A DNA stretch of 64,000 nucleotides from CAZZDK01 sp964652235. Its GTDB lineage: Bacteria > Pseudomonadota > Alphaproteobacteria > UBA9219. The first letter of the stretch is position 1, and each line of letters begins with the position of its first letter. The position numbers and the translations under genes are program-made. Positions 17,191 to 25,318 of this stretch are shown here, in pieces. The DNA is taken from NCBI GenBank assembly GCA_964652235.1, contig CAZZDK010000007.1:1-64000 (forward strand), in the 5' to 3' direction. Below the pieces are notes generated by a model. That model saw nothing but the letters and a program-made list of their open reading frames with translations. It ran no database searches and had not been told where the DNA came from.

Positions 17191-17562
17191 TCAGGAATCG
17201 ATCACGCCAAGTTGCGAAAGCTTGCTGCGAACGATGTCGGCGTCGAAAGGCTTCATGATGTATTCGTTCGCGCCGTTCGTCATCGCCTCCTGAATGTGCT
17301 TCATGTCGTTTTCCGTCGTGCAGAAAACGACGATGGGGCTTCCCCCTTCCGGCAGTTTTCTAAGGGCGCGCAGGAATTCCATGCCGTCCATGACGGGCAT
17401 ATTCCAATCCAGCAAAATAACCTCAGGCATGGCCTTCTGGCAGGCCTCCAGAGCCTGCTGCCCATGTTCGGCTTCCTCGCAGGAAAATTCCATGGCTTCA
17501 AATATCTGCCGCGCGACCTTTCGGATCACGCGGCTGTCATCGACGATAAGACAGGTTTTCAT
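17191..17562 (-). CDS. cheY: Chemotaxis response regulator CheY
   Basis: This single-domain receiver (123 aa) carries the acidic pair in LIVDDSRV, the phospho-acceptor Asp in ILLDWNMPVMDG, Thr in FCTTEN and Lys in YIMKPFDAD. It is the output of CheA that binds the flagellar switch or another target. It lies between cheW and cheB on the same strand. Confidence 0.95.
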   Translation of the reverse strand: MKTCLIVDDSRVIRKVARQIFEAMEFSCEEAEHGQQALEACQKAMPEVILLDWNMPVMDGMEFLRALRKLPEGGSPIVVFCTTENDMKHIQEAMTNGANEYIMKPFDADIVRSKLSQLGVIDS

Positions 17563-17591
17563 TTCAAACCTCTAACGGTAGAGCGAGGCCG

Positions 17592-18089
17592 TCAAGCCGC
17601 CGCGGAAACCTCCAGCCTCAAAAGCCTCTTGATGTCCAGAACGATCAGAAGCACGTCTTTCAAGCGATAAACGCCGTCCGAGATTTCGCGCCATCTTTCG
17701 TCCAGAGTCGCGGGGGTCTGTTCGTAATCCGACGCGGCCAGGGCCATCACCTCGCCCACCTGATCCACAATCAGGCTATAGAACTCGCCGTTCAGATCGA
17801 CCACGACGCTCATGCTTTTCTCGCCGTCGTCACGAGCGGGCAGCCCCAGACGCGTACGAACGTCGATGGCGGTGACGATCCGGCCCCGAAGGTTGAGGGA
17901 CCCCGCCACTTCCTTCGGCGCCAGGGGAACGCGCGTTATCTTTTGCGGCCCCAAAACGTCCTGGACCTGAAGAACGGGAATGCCGAACATCTGTCCGTCG
18001 ATAAACATCGTGACGAACTCGCGGCTTGAAGAATCCTCCACCGAAGAGGCGGCGGTTTTGGCGGGAAGTTTGCTAGGCGTTGCTGACAT
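17592..18089 (-). CDS. cheW: Chemotaxis coupling protein CheW
   Basis: This 165-aa SH3-like adaptor links chemoreceptors to CheA. Typical segments are FGIPVLQVQDVLGPQKITRVP, the motif NLRGRIVTAIDVR and a C-terminal VLLIVLDIKRLL. An extra Ser/Ala-rich N-terminal tail of about 20 residues is present. It overlaps the 3' end of cheA by 17 bases. Confidence 0.94.
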   Translation of the reverse strand: MSATPSKLPAKTAASSVEDSSSREFVTMFIDGQMFGIPVLQVQDVLGPQKITRVPLAPKEVAGSLNLRGRIVTAIDVRTRLGLPARDDGEKSMSVVVDLNGEFYSLIVDQVGEVMALAASDYEQTPATLDERWREISDGVYRLKDVLLIVLDIKRLLRLEVSAAA

Positions 18090-20787
18090 GGCCGACCTTT
18101 ACGTTGCTGAGGGTCTGTTGAAGCGAGGCTAAAAGATCCTCGCGGTTGAATTTGGCGACATAATCGGTGAACCCGGCCTGTCTCCCCCGTTCCACATCGC
18201 GCGCGGTGGCGTGCGAGGACAGGGCGATGAAGGGCGTCTCTCCCCATTTTCCTCCGTCCCTGCGTACCGTCGCGGCGAACTCAAAGCCGTTCATGCCGGG
18301 CATTTCGATGTCGCTGACGATGGCGTCGAACTCTTCGCCCTCCTCGCGCAGCTTGAGGGCCTGGCCCGCGTTCTCCACCGCCGTGACGGTATAGCCCGCC
18401 ACGGAAAGAAGCGGCGAGAGCAGGTTGCGGAAGAAGGGGCTGTCGTCCACAAGAAGAATCTTGTGAAGCTTTTCCTCTCCGAAGGACTCGCTCTGCTGCG
18501 AACCGAACCAGTCCTGATACGCCATCGAAAGGTAGTGGCCCGTATCCACGATGTCCGTGGCGTGGCCGGAAATGATGGCGCTGCCCAGAAAGCCGGGCCG
18601 CGAAGCCGAAAGGTTGATGCTGACGTGATCCTCGACGATATCGACGATCTCATCGACGATCAGCCCCATGCTGCGGTCCTTGTCGCTGAAAACGAGAACG
18701 GGCTGCGAGCCTTCCCTGGCGAGCTGCTTGCTCGGATCAATCGGCACGAGCGGCATGAGGCTGCCGCGATATTGCACCACCGGCTTGCCGTCGGAATATT
18801 CGACCGTCTGAAGATCGAACTCCTCAAGCCGCGCGACGAGGGAAAGGGGAACGGCCTTGGGCGCCGTGCCGCCCGCCCGGAAGAGAAGCAGGGATTGCTT
18901 TTCCATCCCCTTGCCGTGCGCCGCCTGCTTCTTCTGCATCGACACGGATTCGGCCCCCGCTCCGTGAATCTCGCCGACGTGCGCCGCGACTCCGTTGGGG
19001 TCCAGAATCATAATGACGCTGCCGTCGCCCAGAATGGTGTTGCCGGAAAAAGTCGAAATGCCGCGCAAAATCGGCGAGACCGGCTTGACCACGATTTCCT
19101 CGGTGTCGAAAACGCGGTCCACGATGATCCCGAAAGACGAACTGCCGACCTGCACCACGACGATAAAGGAAAGCTCGCTGGAGTCCTTCTCTTCGCCCAG
19201 CTTCAGCATCCGCCGCAAGGAGACGAGCGGCAGAAGCCTGTTGCGAAGGCGCAGAACCGGCGTGTTGTTGATCGTCTCGATCTTGTATTCGCTCTGCGCC
19301 GAGGCGTGAACCAGCTCGACGACGCTGATTTGCGGTATGGCGAAGCGCTCGCCCGCGCATTCGACGATAAGCGTCGAAACGATGGCCAGCGTGAGCGGTA
19401 TCTTGATAAGGAAGCGCGACCCCTTCCCTTCCGTCGATTGCATATCGATGGTGCCGCCGATCTTTTCGATGTTCGTCTTGACGACGTCCATGCCCACGCC
19501 GCGGCCGGACACGGCGGTAACCTTGGTCGCCGTCGAAAAGCCCGGCTTGAAGATATACTGGATGATCTGCTGATCGTTCATGCCCGCGACTTCGGATTCG
19601 CTGGCCAGATTGTTTTCGATGATCTTGGCCTTGATCTTTTCGATGGACAGGCCGCGCCCGTCGTCGCTGATTTCGATAATGATATGGCCGCCTTCGTGAT
19701 AGGCGTTCAAACGGATGACGCCCGTTTCCGGCTTGCCCGCCATGGCGCGGTCGGCCGGGAGTTCGATGCCGTGATCCGCCGAATTGCGGACCATGTGCGT
19801 GAGCGGATCCTTGATCAGCTCAAGCACCTGCCTGTCCAGTTCGGTTTCCGCGCCGAACATCTGCAGGTCTATCTTCTTGCCGAGTTCCAGCGCCAGATCG
19901 CGGATGATGCGGGGCAGCTTGGACCAGGCGTTGCCGATGGGCTGCATACGCGTCTTCATGACGCCTTCCTGCAGTTCCGACGTGACGTGGTTGAGCCGCT
20001 GCAAAGGCGCGGCGAAAGGATTGTCCTTTTGCGTGCGCGAGATTTGCATGAGCTGGTTGCGCGTCAAAACCAGTTCGCTGGCGATGACCATCAGGTTTTC
20101 CAGTTGATCCACGCTCACCCGAATGGTCTGGGCGGCGACGGACGGCGGCTGGCTCTTCCCGTCTTCGCTTTCGGTCTTGTCGGCAGCGGCGGGCGTCAGC
20201 GCGTTTTTCGTCGCAGCGGGTCTTGAAGCGGGAGGCTCTTGCCCCTTGCCGGTTTCACCGGCAGGAACAGGGGTAAAGCCGAGCTCGTCAGGCTCGGGCG
20301 CGGACAGTTCTTGATCCATGGTCTCGCCTTTTTGTTTTTGGGGTGGGGCTTCAACTTGGGCCTCGGCCTTCAGGGGCGGCGTCGAGTCGGAGGCGCCGAC
20401 GGCGACCTCCCGGCCTTCCTCCATCGCGGCCAACGCCGCGATCAGATCCTCGTCGCTGCCGGGCGCTTCCGCCTCTGTCTGTTCCAGAACGGCCAGAAGG
20501 CTTTTGATCCGGTCGATGGACTGCAAAATGAGAGTCACGGCATGAGGCGTAACCGACAATTCCCGGTCCCTGAACTTGCCGAGAACGTTTTCGGCCGCAT
20601 GGGCCACGTGTTCCAGCCGAGGCAGGCCCAGAAAACCGCACGTGCCCTTGATCGTATGGACAAGCCTGAAGATGCTGCTGAGCAATTCCGGATCGTTCGG
20701 ATTTTGCTCAAGCTTAACCATCTCGACATCGACTTCGGCGATGCTTTCGTTGGTTTCCGTCAAAAAATCGCGTAACAGATCATCCAT
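18073..20787 (-). CDS. cheA: Hybrid chemotaxis histidine kinase CheA with C-terminal receiver
   Basis: This 904-aa kinase has an Hpt domain with the phospho-His in RLVHTIKGTCGFLG (His44), a Pro/Ala/Glu-rich linker, a dimerisation domain (ASELVLTRNQLMQIS) and an HATPase domain (SADHGIE, SDDGRGL, SGRGVGMDVV). A CheW-like domain follows, then a second degenerate CheW-like stretch, then a receiver (ILLVDDSPFFRN, Asp in IVSDIEMPGMNG). E. coli CheA is about 650 aa and lacks the receiver, so this is a FrzE/hybrid-type CheA whose receiver may act as a phosphate sink. AAGGAAA precedes the ATG. It starts the cheAWYBR run, 81 bases after chpT. Confidence 0.95.
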   Translation of the reverse strand: MDDLLRDFLTETNESIAEVDVEMVKLEQNPNDPELLSSIFRLVHTIKGTCGFLGLPRLEHVAHAAENVLGKFRDRELSVTPHAVTLILQSIDRIKSLLAVLEQTEAEAPGSDEDLIAALAAMEEGREVAVGASDSTPPLKAEAQVEAPPQKQKGETMDQELSAPEPDELGFTPVPAGETGKGQEPPASRPAATKNALTPAAADKTESEDGKSQPPSVAAQTIRVSVDQLENLMVIASELVLTRNQLMQISRTQKDNPFAAPLQRLNHVTSELQEGVMKTRMQPIGNAWSKLPRIIRDLALELGKKIDLQMFGAETELDRQVLELIKDPLTHMVRNSADHGIELPADRAMAGKPETGVIRLNAYHEGGHIIIEISDDGRGLSIEKIKAKIIENNLASESEVAGMNDQQIIQYIFKPGFSTATKVTAVSGRGVGMDVVKTNIEKIGGTIDMQSTEGKGSRFLIKIPLTLAIVSTLIVECAGERFAIPQISVVELVHASAQSEYKIETINNTPVLRLRNRLLPLVSLRRMLKLGEEKDSSELSFIVVVQVGSSSFGIIVDRVFDTEEIVVKPVSPILRGISTFSGNTILGDGSVIMILDPNGVAAHVGEIHGAGAESVSMQKKQAAHGKGMEKQSLLLFRAGGTAPKAVPLSLVARLEEFDLQTVEYSDGKPVVQYRGSLMPLVPIDPSKQLAREGSQPVLVFSDKDRSMGLIVDEIVDIVEDHVSINLSASRPGFLGSAIISGHATDIVDTGHYLSMAYQDWFGSQQSESFGEEKLHKILLVDDSPFFRNLLSPLLSVAGYTVTAVENAGQALKLREEGEEFDAIVSDIEMPGMNGFEFAATVRRDGGKWGETPFIALSSHATARDVERGRQAGFTDYVAKFNREDLLASLQQTLSNVKVGHVSNA

Positions 20788-20868
20788 GGTCCGTTTCCTT
20801 TGGGTCTGGGCACCGATTCCCTTGCGGGAAGCGGTAACCGAGTGTGGGCATCAATCCTTAAAAAACCC

Positions 20869-21540
20869 TTATGCTACATGGTGCTTATCGTATGCGGGCG
20901 GGACGATTTGGAGGGTCAGATCAAGACGATCCGATTCAGGCGAGAAAGAGGCGATGCGCAGACCGAAATCATCCGCGAACCTGCCGGTGATATAGGGTTG
21001 AATGGTGCGAGGCGTCAGCTCTTCAACAGGCGTGCGCCCCTCCAAGGCGGACTCGAAGGCGGACGAAAGCGACGCGCCGCGTCCCGTAATCTCCAGAAGG
21101 CAACCGATTTTGTCATCGCCGCCGAGTCGACGCAACGCGATTGCGCCGCCATAGGCGAGAATCTCCTCGCTCATGACCAGCGCGTTCACAAGGACCTTCA
21201 AAGCGCCACGTTTTTCGGCAAAGGACTGGAGATCGGTCTCTTCCGACCAGGAAAGCTTTATTTTTCCACCATCGAAATAGCTCTCTGCAACCGGGCGAAC
21301 TTCCCGGACGGGAAGGTTCTCCTCGCTGCCCGCGCGGCCATAGGCGATCCGGAAGAGCCGCAGACGCCGGGAAGCCTGCGCGGCGCTGTTGGCGATAAGG
21401 CCCATCGCCTCGTCCGCGACGGATTCGCCGATGTCCTGGATCAACTCCACGCCGTTGTTGATGGCGCTGACGGGGCTTATCAAGTCGTGGCAAAGCTTGG
21501 AGGACAAAAGATCAAGGACTCTCAAGTCGATGTGCATCAC
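20869..21540 (-). CDS. chpT: ChpT-type histidine phosphotransferase
   Basis: This 223-aa protein has the dimeric kinase-like fold used as a phosphotransferase. The phospho-His lies in LLSSKLCHDLISPVSAINNG (His18), the diagnostic ChpT motif, followed by a degenerate ATPase-like domain. In Caulobacter-type networks ChpT relays phosphate from CckA to CtrA and CpdR. A CckA homologue is encoded at 8870-11434, and a consensus CtrA box lies 67 bases upstream of this start. Its position just before cheA suggests possible coexpression with chemotaxis genes. Confidence 0.85.
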   Translation of the reverse strand: MMHIDLRVLDLLSSKLCHDLISPVSAINNGVELIQDIGESVADEAMGLIANSAAQASRRLRLFRIAYGRAGSEENLPVREVRPVAESYFDGGKIKLSWSEETDLQSFAEKRGALKVLVNALVMSEEILAYGGAIALRRLGGDDKIGCLLEITGRGASLSSAFESALEGRTPVEELTPRTIQPYITGRFADDFGLRIASFSPESDRLDLTLQIVPPAYDKHHVA

Positions 21541-21606
21541 CGCCCCTCCCCAAGGCCCTGCGAAAAGGGTCCGAATCTCCCTTGGTTAAGATTGGCTCAA
21601 TAGATG

Positions 21607-21621
21607 TTAAATGATGATTAA
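21607..21621. promoter_or_regulatory. CtrA box (TTAA-N7-TTAA)
   Basis: The 15-base sequence TTAAATGATGATTAA matches the full CtrA consensus TTAA-N7-TTAA. It lies between the divergent chpT (start 21540) and nadK (start 21717). No clear -10 box was assigned, so which gene it controls is inferred; chpT is the more likely target. Confidence 0.55.
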
Positions 21622-21716
21622 TAGGCGCGTTTTAGGGAAGTTTTTGCCGTTTGTCCTTTAACGTTTAGGGGATAGAATGCGGACGTTATGAACGGGCCCC
21701 TCATCGAGTAACTCCC

Positions 21717-22478
21717 ATGAAAATCGCCTTTGTCGCCTCCCCCACGCCCCAAGCGCAGGAATCCTTGCAGGAACTTCAAGCGCGTTACGGCGAAACCAGC
21801 GCTGAGGAAGCGGACATCCTCATCGTCCTGGGCGGCGACGGGCAGGTTTTGCAAACGCTCCACGCCACGCTGGGTTCGCAAAAGCCCGTCTATGCGCTGA
21901 GGCGGACTCTCTCCGTGGGCTTTCTGTGCAACGATTACAATCCCGACCGTTTGATCGAACGGCTGGAGAGAGCGCACGAAGTCCACCTTCATCCCCTGCG
22001 CGTTGAGTGCAAAAAGACGGACGGCACCCTTTTCTCGACCCTCGCCATCAACGAGGTTTCGTTGCTGCGCGACTCGCCGCAATCGGCCAAGCTGCGCGTG
22101 CGGATCGACGATGTCGAACGGATCGGCTGCTATAGCGGCGACGGGCTTTTGGTCGCCACGCCCGCAGGCAGCACGGCTTACAACCATTCGGCGGGCGGGC
22201 CGATCATGCCGCTTGATTCCGGCACGCTCGTCATGACGGCCATTTGCGGATTCCGCCCCCGCGGCTGGTCGCACGCGATCCTGCCGCAGAACGTTTTGAT
22301 CGAGATCGACGTCCTGGAAACGGACAAGCGCCCCGTGCGGCTCGAAGCGGGCTTTGCCGACATTCACGACGTGGCCTCGGTGCGGACCTGGCTCGATCCG
22401 GAAACGCGCTTTACGTTGCTGTTCGACCCCGAACATCACCTCGGCGAGCGCATCATCCGCGAACAGTTTATGACGTGA
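21717..22478 (+). CDS. nadK: NAD kinase
   Basis: This 253-aa enzyme phosphorylates NAD to NADP. The GGDG motif (IVLGGDGQVLQTLH), the NE motif (AINEVSLL) and the glycine-rich TPAGSTAYNHSAGGPI are all present. It is of the short alphaproteobacterial type. It ends one base before the convergent glmS stop. Confidence 0.95.
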   Translation: MKIAFVASPTPQAQESLQELQARYGETSAEEADILIVLGGDGQVLQTLHATLGSQKPVYALRRTLSVGFLCNDYNPDRLIERLERAHEVHLHPLRVECKKTDGTLFSTLAINEVSLLRDSPQSAKLRVRIDDVERIGCYSGDGLLVATPAGSTAYNHSAGGPIMPLDSGTLVMTAICGFRPRGWSHAILPQNVLIEIDVLETDKRPVRLEAGFADIHDVASVRTWLDPETRFTLLFDPEHHLGERIIREQFMT

Positions 22479-22479
22479 C

Positions 22480-24300
22480 CTACTCCACCGTCACGCTTTT
22501 GGCGAGATTGCGCGGCTGGTCCACGTCGGTGCCTTTGGACAGCGCCGTGTAATAGGCCAGAAGCTGCACGGGAACCGAATAAAGGATCGGCGCGACGGTC
22601 TCGTGAACCTTCGGCAGAGTCATGACCCACCAGGGTTTAGTGCCCATATCGGCCAGACCGTCCCTATCCGTAAAGAGGATGACTTTCCCGCCTCGCGCGA
22701 CGACTTCCTGCACGTTGGAGACGGTTTTCTCGAACAGCCCGTCATGCGGCGAAAGAACGACGACCGGCATCGTCTCGTCGATGAGCGCGATGGGGCCGTG
22801 TTTCATTTCGCCCGCCGGGTAGGCTTCGGCGTGGATGTAGGAAATCTCCTTCAGCTTAAGCGCGCCTTCGAGCGCCATCGGGTAAAGCAGCCCGCGCCCC
22901 AGATAAAGCGCGTTTTCGATGTCCGCGAAATGGTGCGCGAGTTCCTGGATCTTATGATCCTCGCGCAGGACTTCGTTGATGTGGGAAGGCACCTCGCGCA
23001 GAGCCTGGAGAATCTCCCGCGCCCGCCCCTCGTCCAGCGTTCCGCGCTCCAGCCCCGCCGAAACCGCCAGGCACAAAAGGACCGTAAGCTGCGTCGTGAA
23101 GGCCTTGGTCGAAGCCACGCTGATCTCCGGCCCCGCGAGCGTCGGCACCAGGCCGTCCGACTGCCGCGCGATGGTGCTGTGCAGCGCGTTGACGATGGCC
23201 AGGATTTTTTGCCCGTTCTTTTTGGCGTAACCGAGCGCCGCGAGCGTATCCGCCGTTTCGCCCGATTGCGAGATAACGATCATCGCGCCCGATTTGCTCA
23301 TCGGCGTCTCGCGGTAGCGGTATTCGGAAGCGATGTCGGCGTTGACCGGCAGGCCCGCCAATTGCTCGAACCAGTATTTCGCCACAAGCCCCGCGTAATA
23401 GGCGGTGCCGCAGGCGATGATCGTCAGGCCGTCTATCTTTTTCCACTCGAACGGCAAAGGCGGCAAGGATGGCAGCCCGTCCGCCGTCGTAAGCGCGGCC
23501 ATCGTGTCGCCGATGACGGTCGGCTGCTCGAAGATTTCTTTCAGCATGAAATGGCGGTATTCGCCCTTGCCGATCATCGCGCCGGACAAGGCCGTCTCGT
23601 GCACTTTGCGGTCCACGACGCGGCCTTCCTCGTCGTGGAAAACGGCGCGGCCCGGCGTGAGTTCGACCCAATCGCCTTCCTCAAGATAGGAAATGCGGCT
23701 GGTCAGCGGCGCAAGCGCCAAAGCGTCCGAGCCGAGATACATCTCCGTATCGCCGTAGCCGACGGCCAGCGGGCTGCCGCGCCGCGCGCCGATAAGCAGG
23801 TTCTCATGCCCCGTGAACAGGATAGCGAGCGCGAACGCGCCCTCGATGCGTTTCAACGCGGCCTGCGTGGCGGCCTGGGGATCAAGCCCCTGCCCCAGAT
23901 AATCGGTAATCAAATGCGCGACGGATTCCGTGTCCGTCTCGGATTTGAAGACGTGGCCCTTGGCTTCCAGCTCTTTACGCAGATCGCGGTAATTTTCGAT
24001 AATGCCGTTGTGAACGACCGCGACGTGATCCGTGAAATGCGGATGCGCGTTGTCCTCGCTGGGGCGTCCGTGCGTGGCCCAGCGCGTATGGCCGATCCCG
24101 ACCGTTCCGGCCAAAGGCTCGCGCTCTAACCTCTCGGCCAGCGCGTTCAGCTTGCCGACGGCGCGGCGCGTTTCGATATGCCCGCCTACGAGCGTGGCGA
24201 TGCCCGCGCTGTCATAGCCCCGGTACTCAAGCCGCCGAAGCCCGTCAACGAGCAAATCAGCCACAGGCCTTTGGGCAAGAATGCCAACGATGCCGCACAT
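22480..24300 (-). CDS. glmS: Glutamine-fructose-6-phosphate aminotransferase (isomerizing)
   Basis: This 606-aa enzyme makes glucosamine-6-phosphate for cell-wall precursors. The start is set at MCGIVGILAQRPV so that the catalytic Cys becomes residue 1 after Met removal; an in-frame opening extends 19 codons upstream but would bury that Cys. The N-terminal glutaminase domain (RWATHG, HNGIIENY) is followed by two SIS domains (CGTAYYAG, SQSGETADT, STKAFTTQ) and the C-terminal DQPRNLAKSVTVE. No glmS ribozyme-like region was noticed upstream. Confidence 0.97.
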   Translation of the reverse strand: MCGIVGILAQRPVADLLVDGLRRLEYRGYDSAGIATLVGGHIETRRAVGKLNALAERLEREPLAGTVGIGHTRWATHGRPSEDNAHPHFTDHVAVVHNGIIENYRDLRKELEAKGHVFKSETDTESVAHLITDYLGQGLDPQAATQAALKRIEGAFALAILFTGHENLLIGARRGSPLAVGYGDTEMYLGSDALALAPLTSRISYLEEGDWVELTPGRAVFHDEEGRVVDRKVHETALSGAMIGKGEYRHFMLKEIFEQPTVIGDTMAALTTADGLPSLPPLPFEWKKIDGLTIIACGTAYYAGLVAKYWFEQLAGLPVNADIASEYRYRETPMSKSGAMIVISQSGETADTLAALGYAKKNGQKILAIVNALHSTIARQSDGLVPTLAGPEISVASTKAFTTQLTVLLCLAVSAGLERGTLDEGRAREILQALREVPSHINEVLREDHKIQELAHHFADIENALYLGRGLLYPMALEGALKLKEISYIHAEAYPAGEMKHGPIALIDETMPVVVLSPHDGLFEKTVSNVQEVVARGGKVILFTDRDGLADMGTKPWWVMTLPKVHETVAPILYSVPVQLLAYYTALSKGTDVDQPRNLAKSVTVE

Positions 24301-24426
24301 GATCCCTCCGGAAATAGATGACGGATGACAGATGGCAGAGATTGCGAGATCGGGCAACCTCCTGATTTTTCAAAAAAAGCGACGAATTGTTACGGAAAAG
24401 TTTCCTCACAAGAGCGGCTAAGAGCC

Positions 24427-25128
24427 CTATTCCTCCTTAAAATTCCTAAATCCCAGCTTGAAGCCTTTCGGCTCCGGCAAACGCGCGCGATCAAAGGTAT
24501 GGACCGGCTCGGCCACGTTGCCGATGGTTTTCTCGCCCACGGACTGGATGAGCTGGACGTAATAGGTCCCCTTATACCCCGCCTCGTCCAGATCGTGGAT
24601 GATCCAGGCGATGTCCTCTTCCTTGAGCAAATCGGGATGCACGGTGGTGCGGACTTCAAAGCCGATTTTCTCGTCCGCCGCGATCAGCAGCGCCAGGCTT
24701 TCCTTGAACGGCTTCCATAATTTTTCGCTGCCGGTCAGAGAGCCGAACTTTTCAGGCGGTCCCTTGTAGTCGAGCGCGACGACATCCAAAAGCCCTTCGT
24801 CCAAAAGGCCGCGCAGGACCTCGGGCCGCGAGCCGTTCGTGTCGAGCTTGGTCTTGAAACCCATCGCCCGCACCTTGCGGATCAGCGCCGGAAGGCCCGG
24901 ATAAAGCGTTGCCTCGCCGCCCGAAAAGACGACGGCCTTGAGCCGCCCTTTTCGATTTTCAAGAAAGGAAAGAAGTTCGGCCTCGTCGCGCCCGCCCTTG
25001 CCCGCCACGATGTCCGGGTTGTGGCAATAGACGCAGCGCATATTGCAGCCCGCAAACCAGGCGACGCAAGCCATCTCGCCCGGATAGTCGAGAAGCGTGA
25101 AAGGCGTGATGGCGTAAAGAGAGGGCAT
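24427..25128 (-). CDS. nrdG: Anaerobic ribonucleotide reductase activating protein
   Basis: This 233-aa radical-SAM enzyme installs the glycyl radical on NrdD. The Cx3CxxC cluster motif is in AGCNMRCVYCHNPD (Cys28, 32, 35), followed by a GGE-type SAM motif (FSGGEATLYPG). It follows nrdD on the same strand, separated by composite repeat C. It is an oxygen-sensitive enzyme, consistent with an anaerobic module. Confidence 0.93.
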   Translation of the reverse strand: MPSLYAITPFTLLDYPGEMACVAWFAGCNMRCVYCHNPDIVAGKGGRDEAELLSFLENRKGRLKAVVFSGGEATLYPGLPALIRKVRAMGFKTKLDTNGSRPEVLRGLLDEGLLDVVALDYKGPPEKFGSLTGSEKLWKPFKESLALLIAADEKIGFEVRTTVHPDLLKEEDIAWIIHDLDEAGYKGTYYVQLIQSVGEKTIGNVAEPVHTFDRARLPEPKGFKLGFRNFKEE

Positions 25129-25131
25129 GAA

Positions 25132-25318
25132 GGGGATCAGGGGTCGGGATTCGGGGGGCGGGGAAAGAAGGAATCGTCATTGTGAGAAGGAAGGCAGCCG
25201 CAGGCGGCCTGACGACGCGGCAATCCAGAGCCGTTTAAGACGAGTCCGCAACGATCCTGGATCCCGGCTTTCGTGAGGATGACGATTTTTCCCCGGCCCC
25301 CGACCCCCGACCCCTTTT
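25132..25318. repeat. Composite repeat C between nrdD and nrdG
   Basis: The left G-rich arm (25132-25163) contains four G runs, including GGGGTCGGGATTCGGGGGG. The right C-rich arm (25290-25318) is its approximate complement. The core (25172-25290) begins ATCGTCATTGTGAG and contains GGCAATCCAGAGCC and GATCCTGGATCCCG, a variant of the cores at 13598 and 42123. The element fills the space between two genes that are normally adjacent, so it probably inserted into the operon. Confidence 0.8.

Noticed and set aside
24301..24426. glmS-type ribozyme or riboswitch upstream of glmS
   Set aside because: The space is only about 120 bases, lies in a group where such ribozymes are not expected, and no conserved core was seen.
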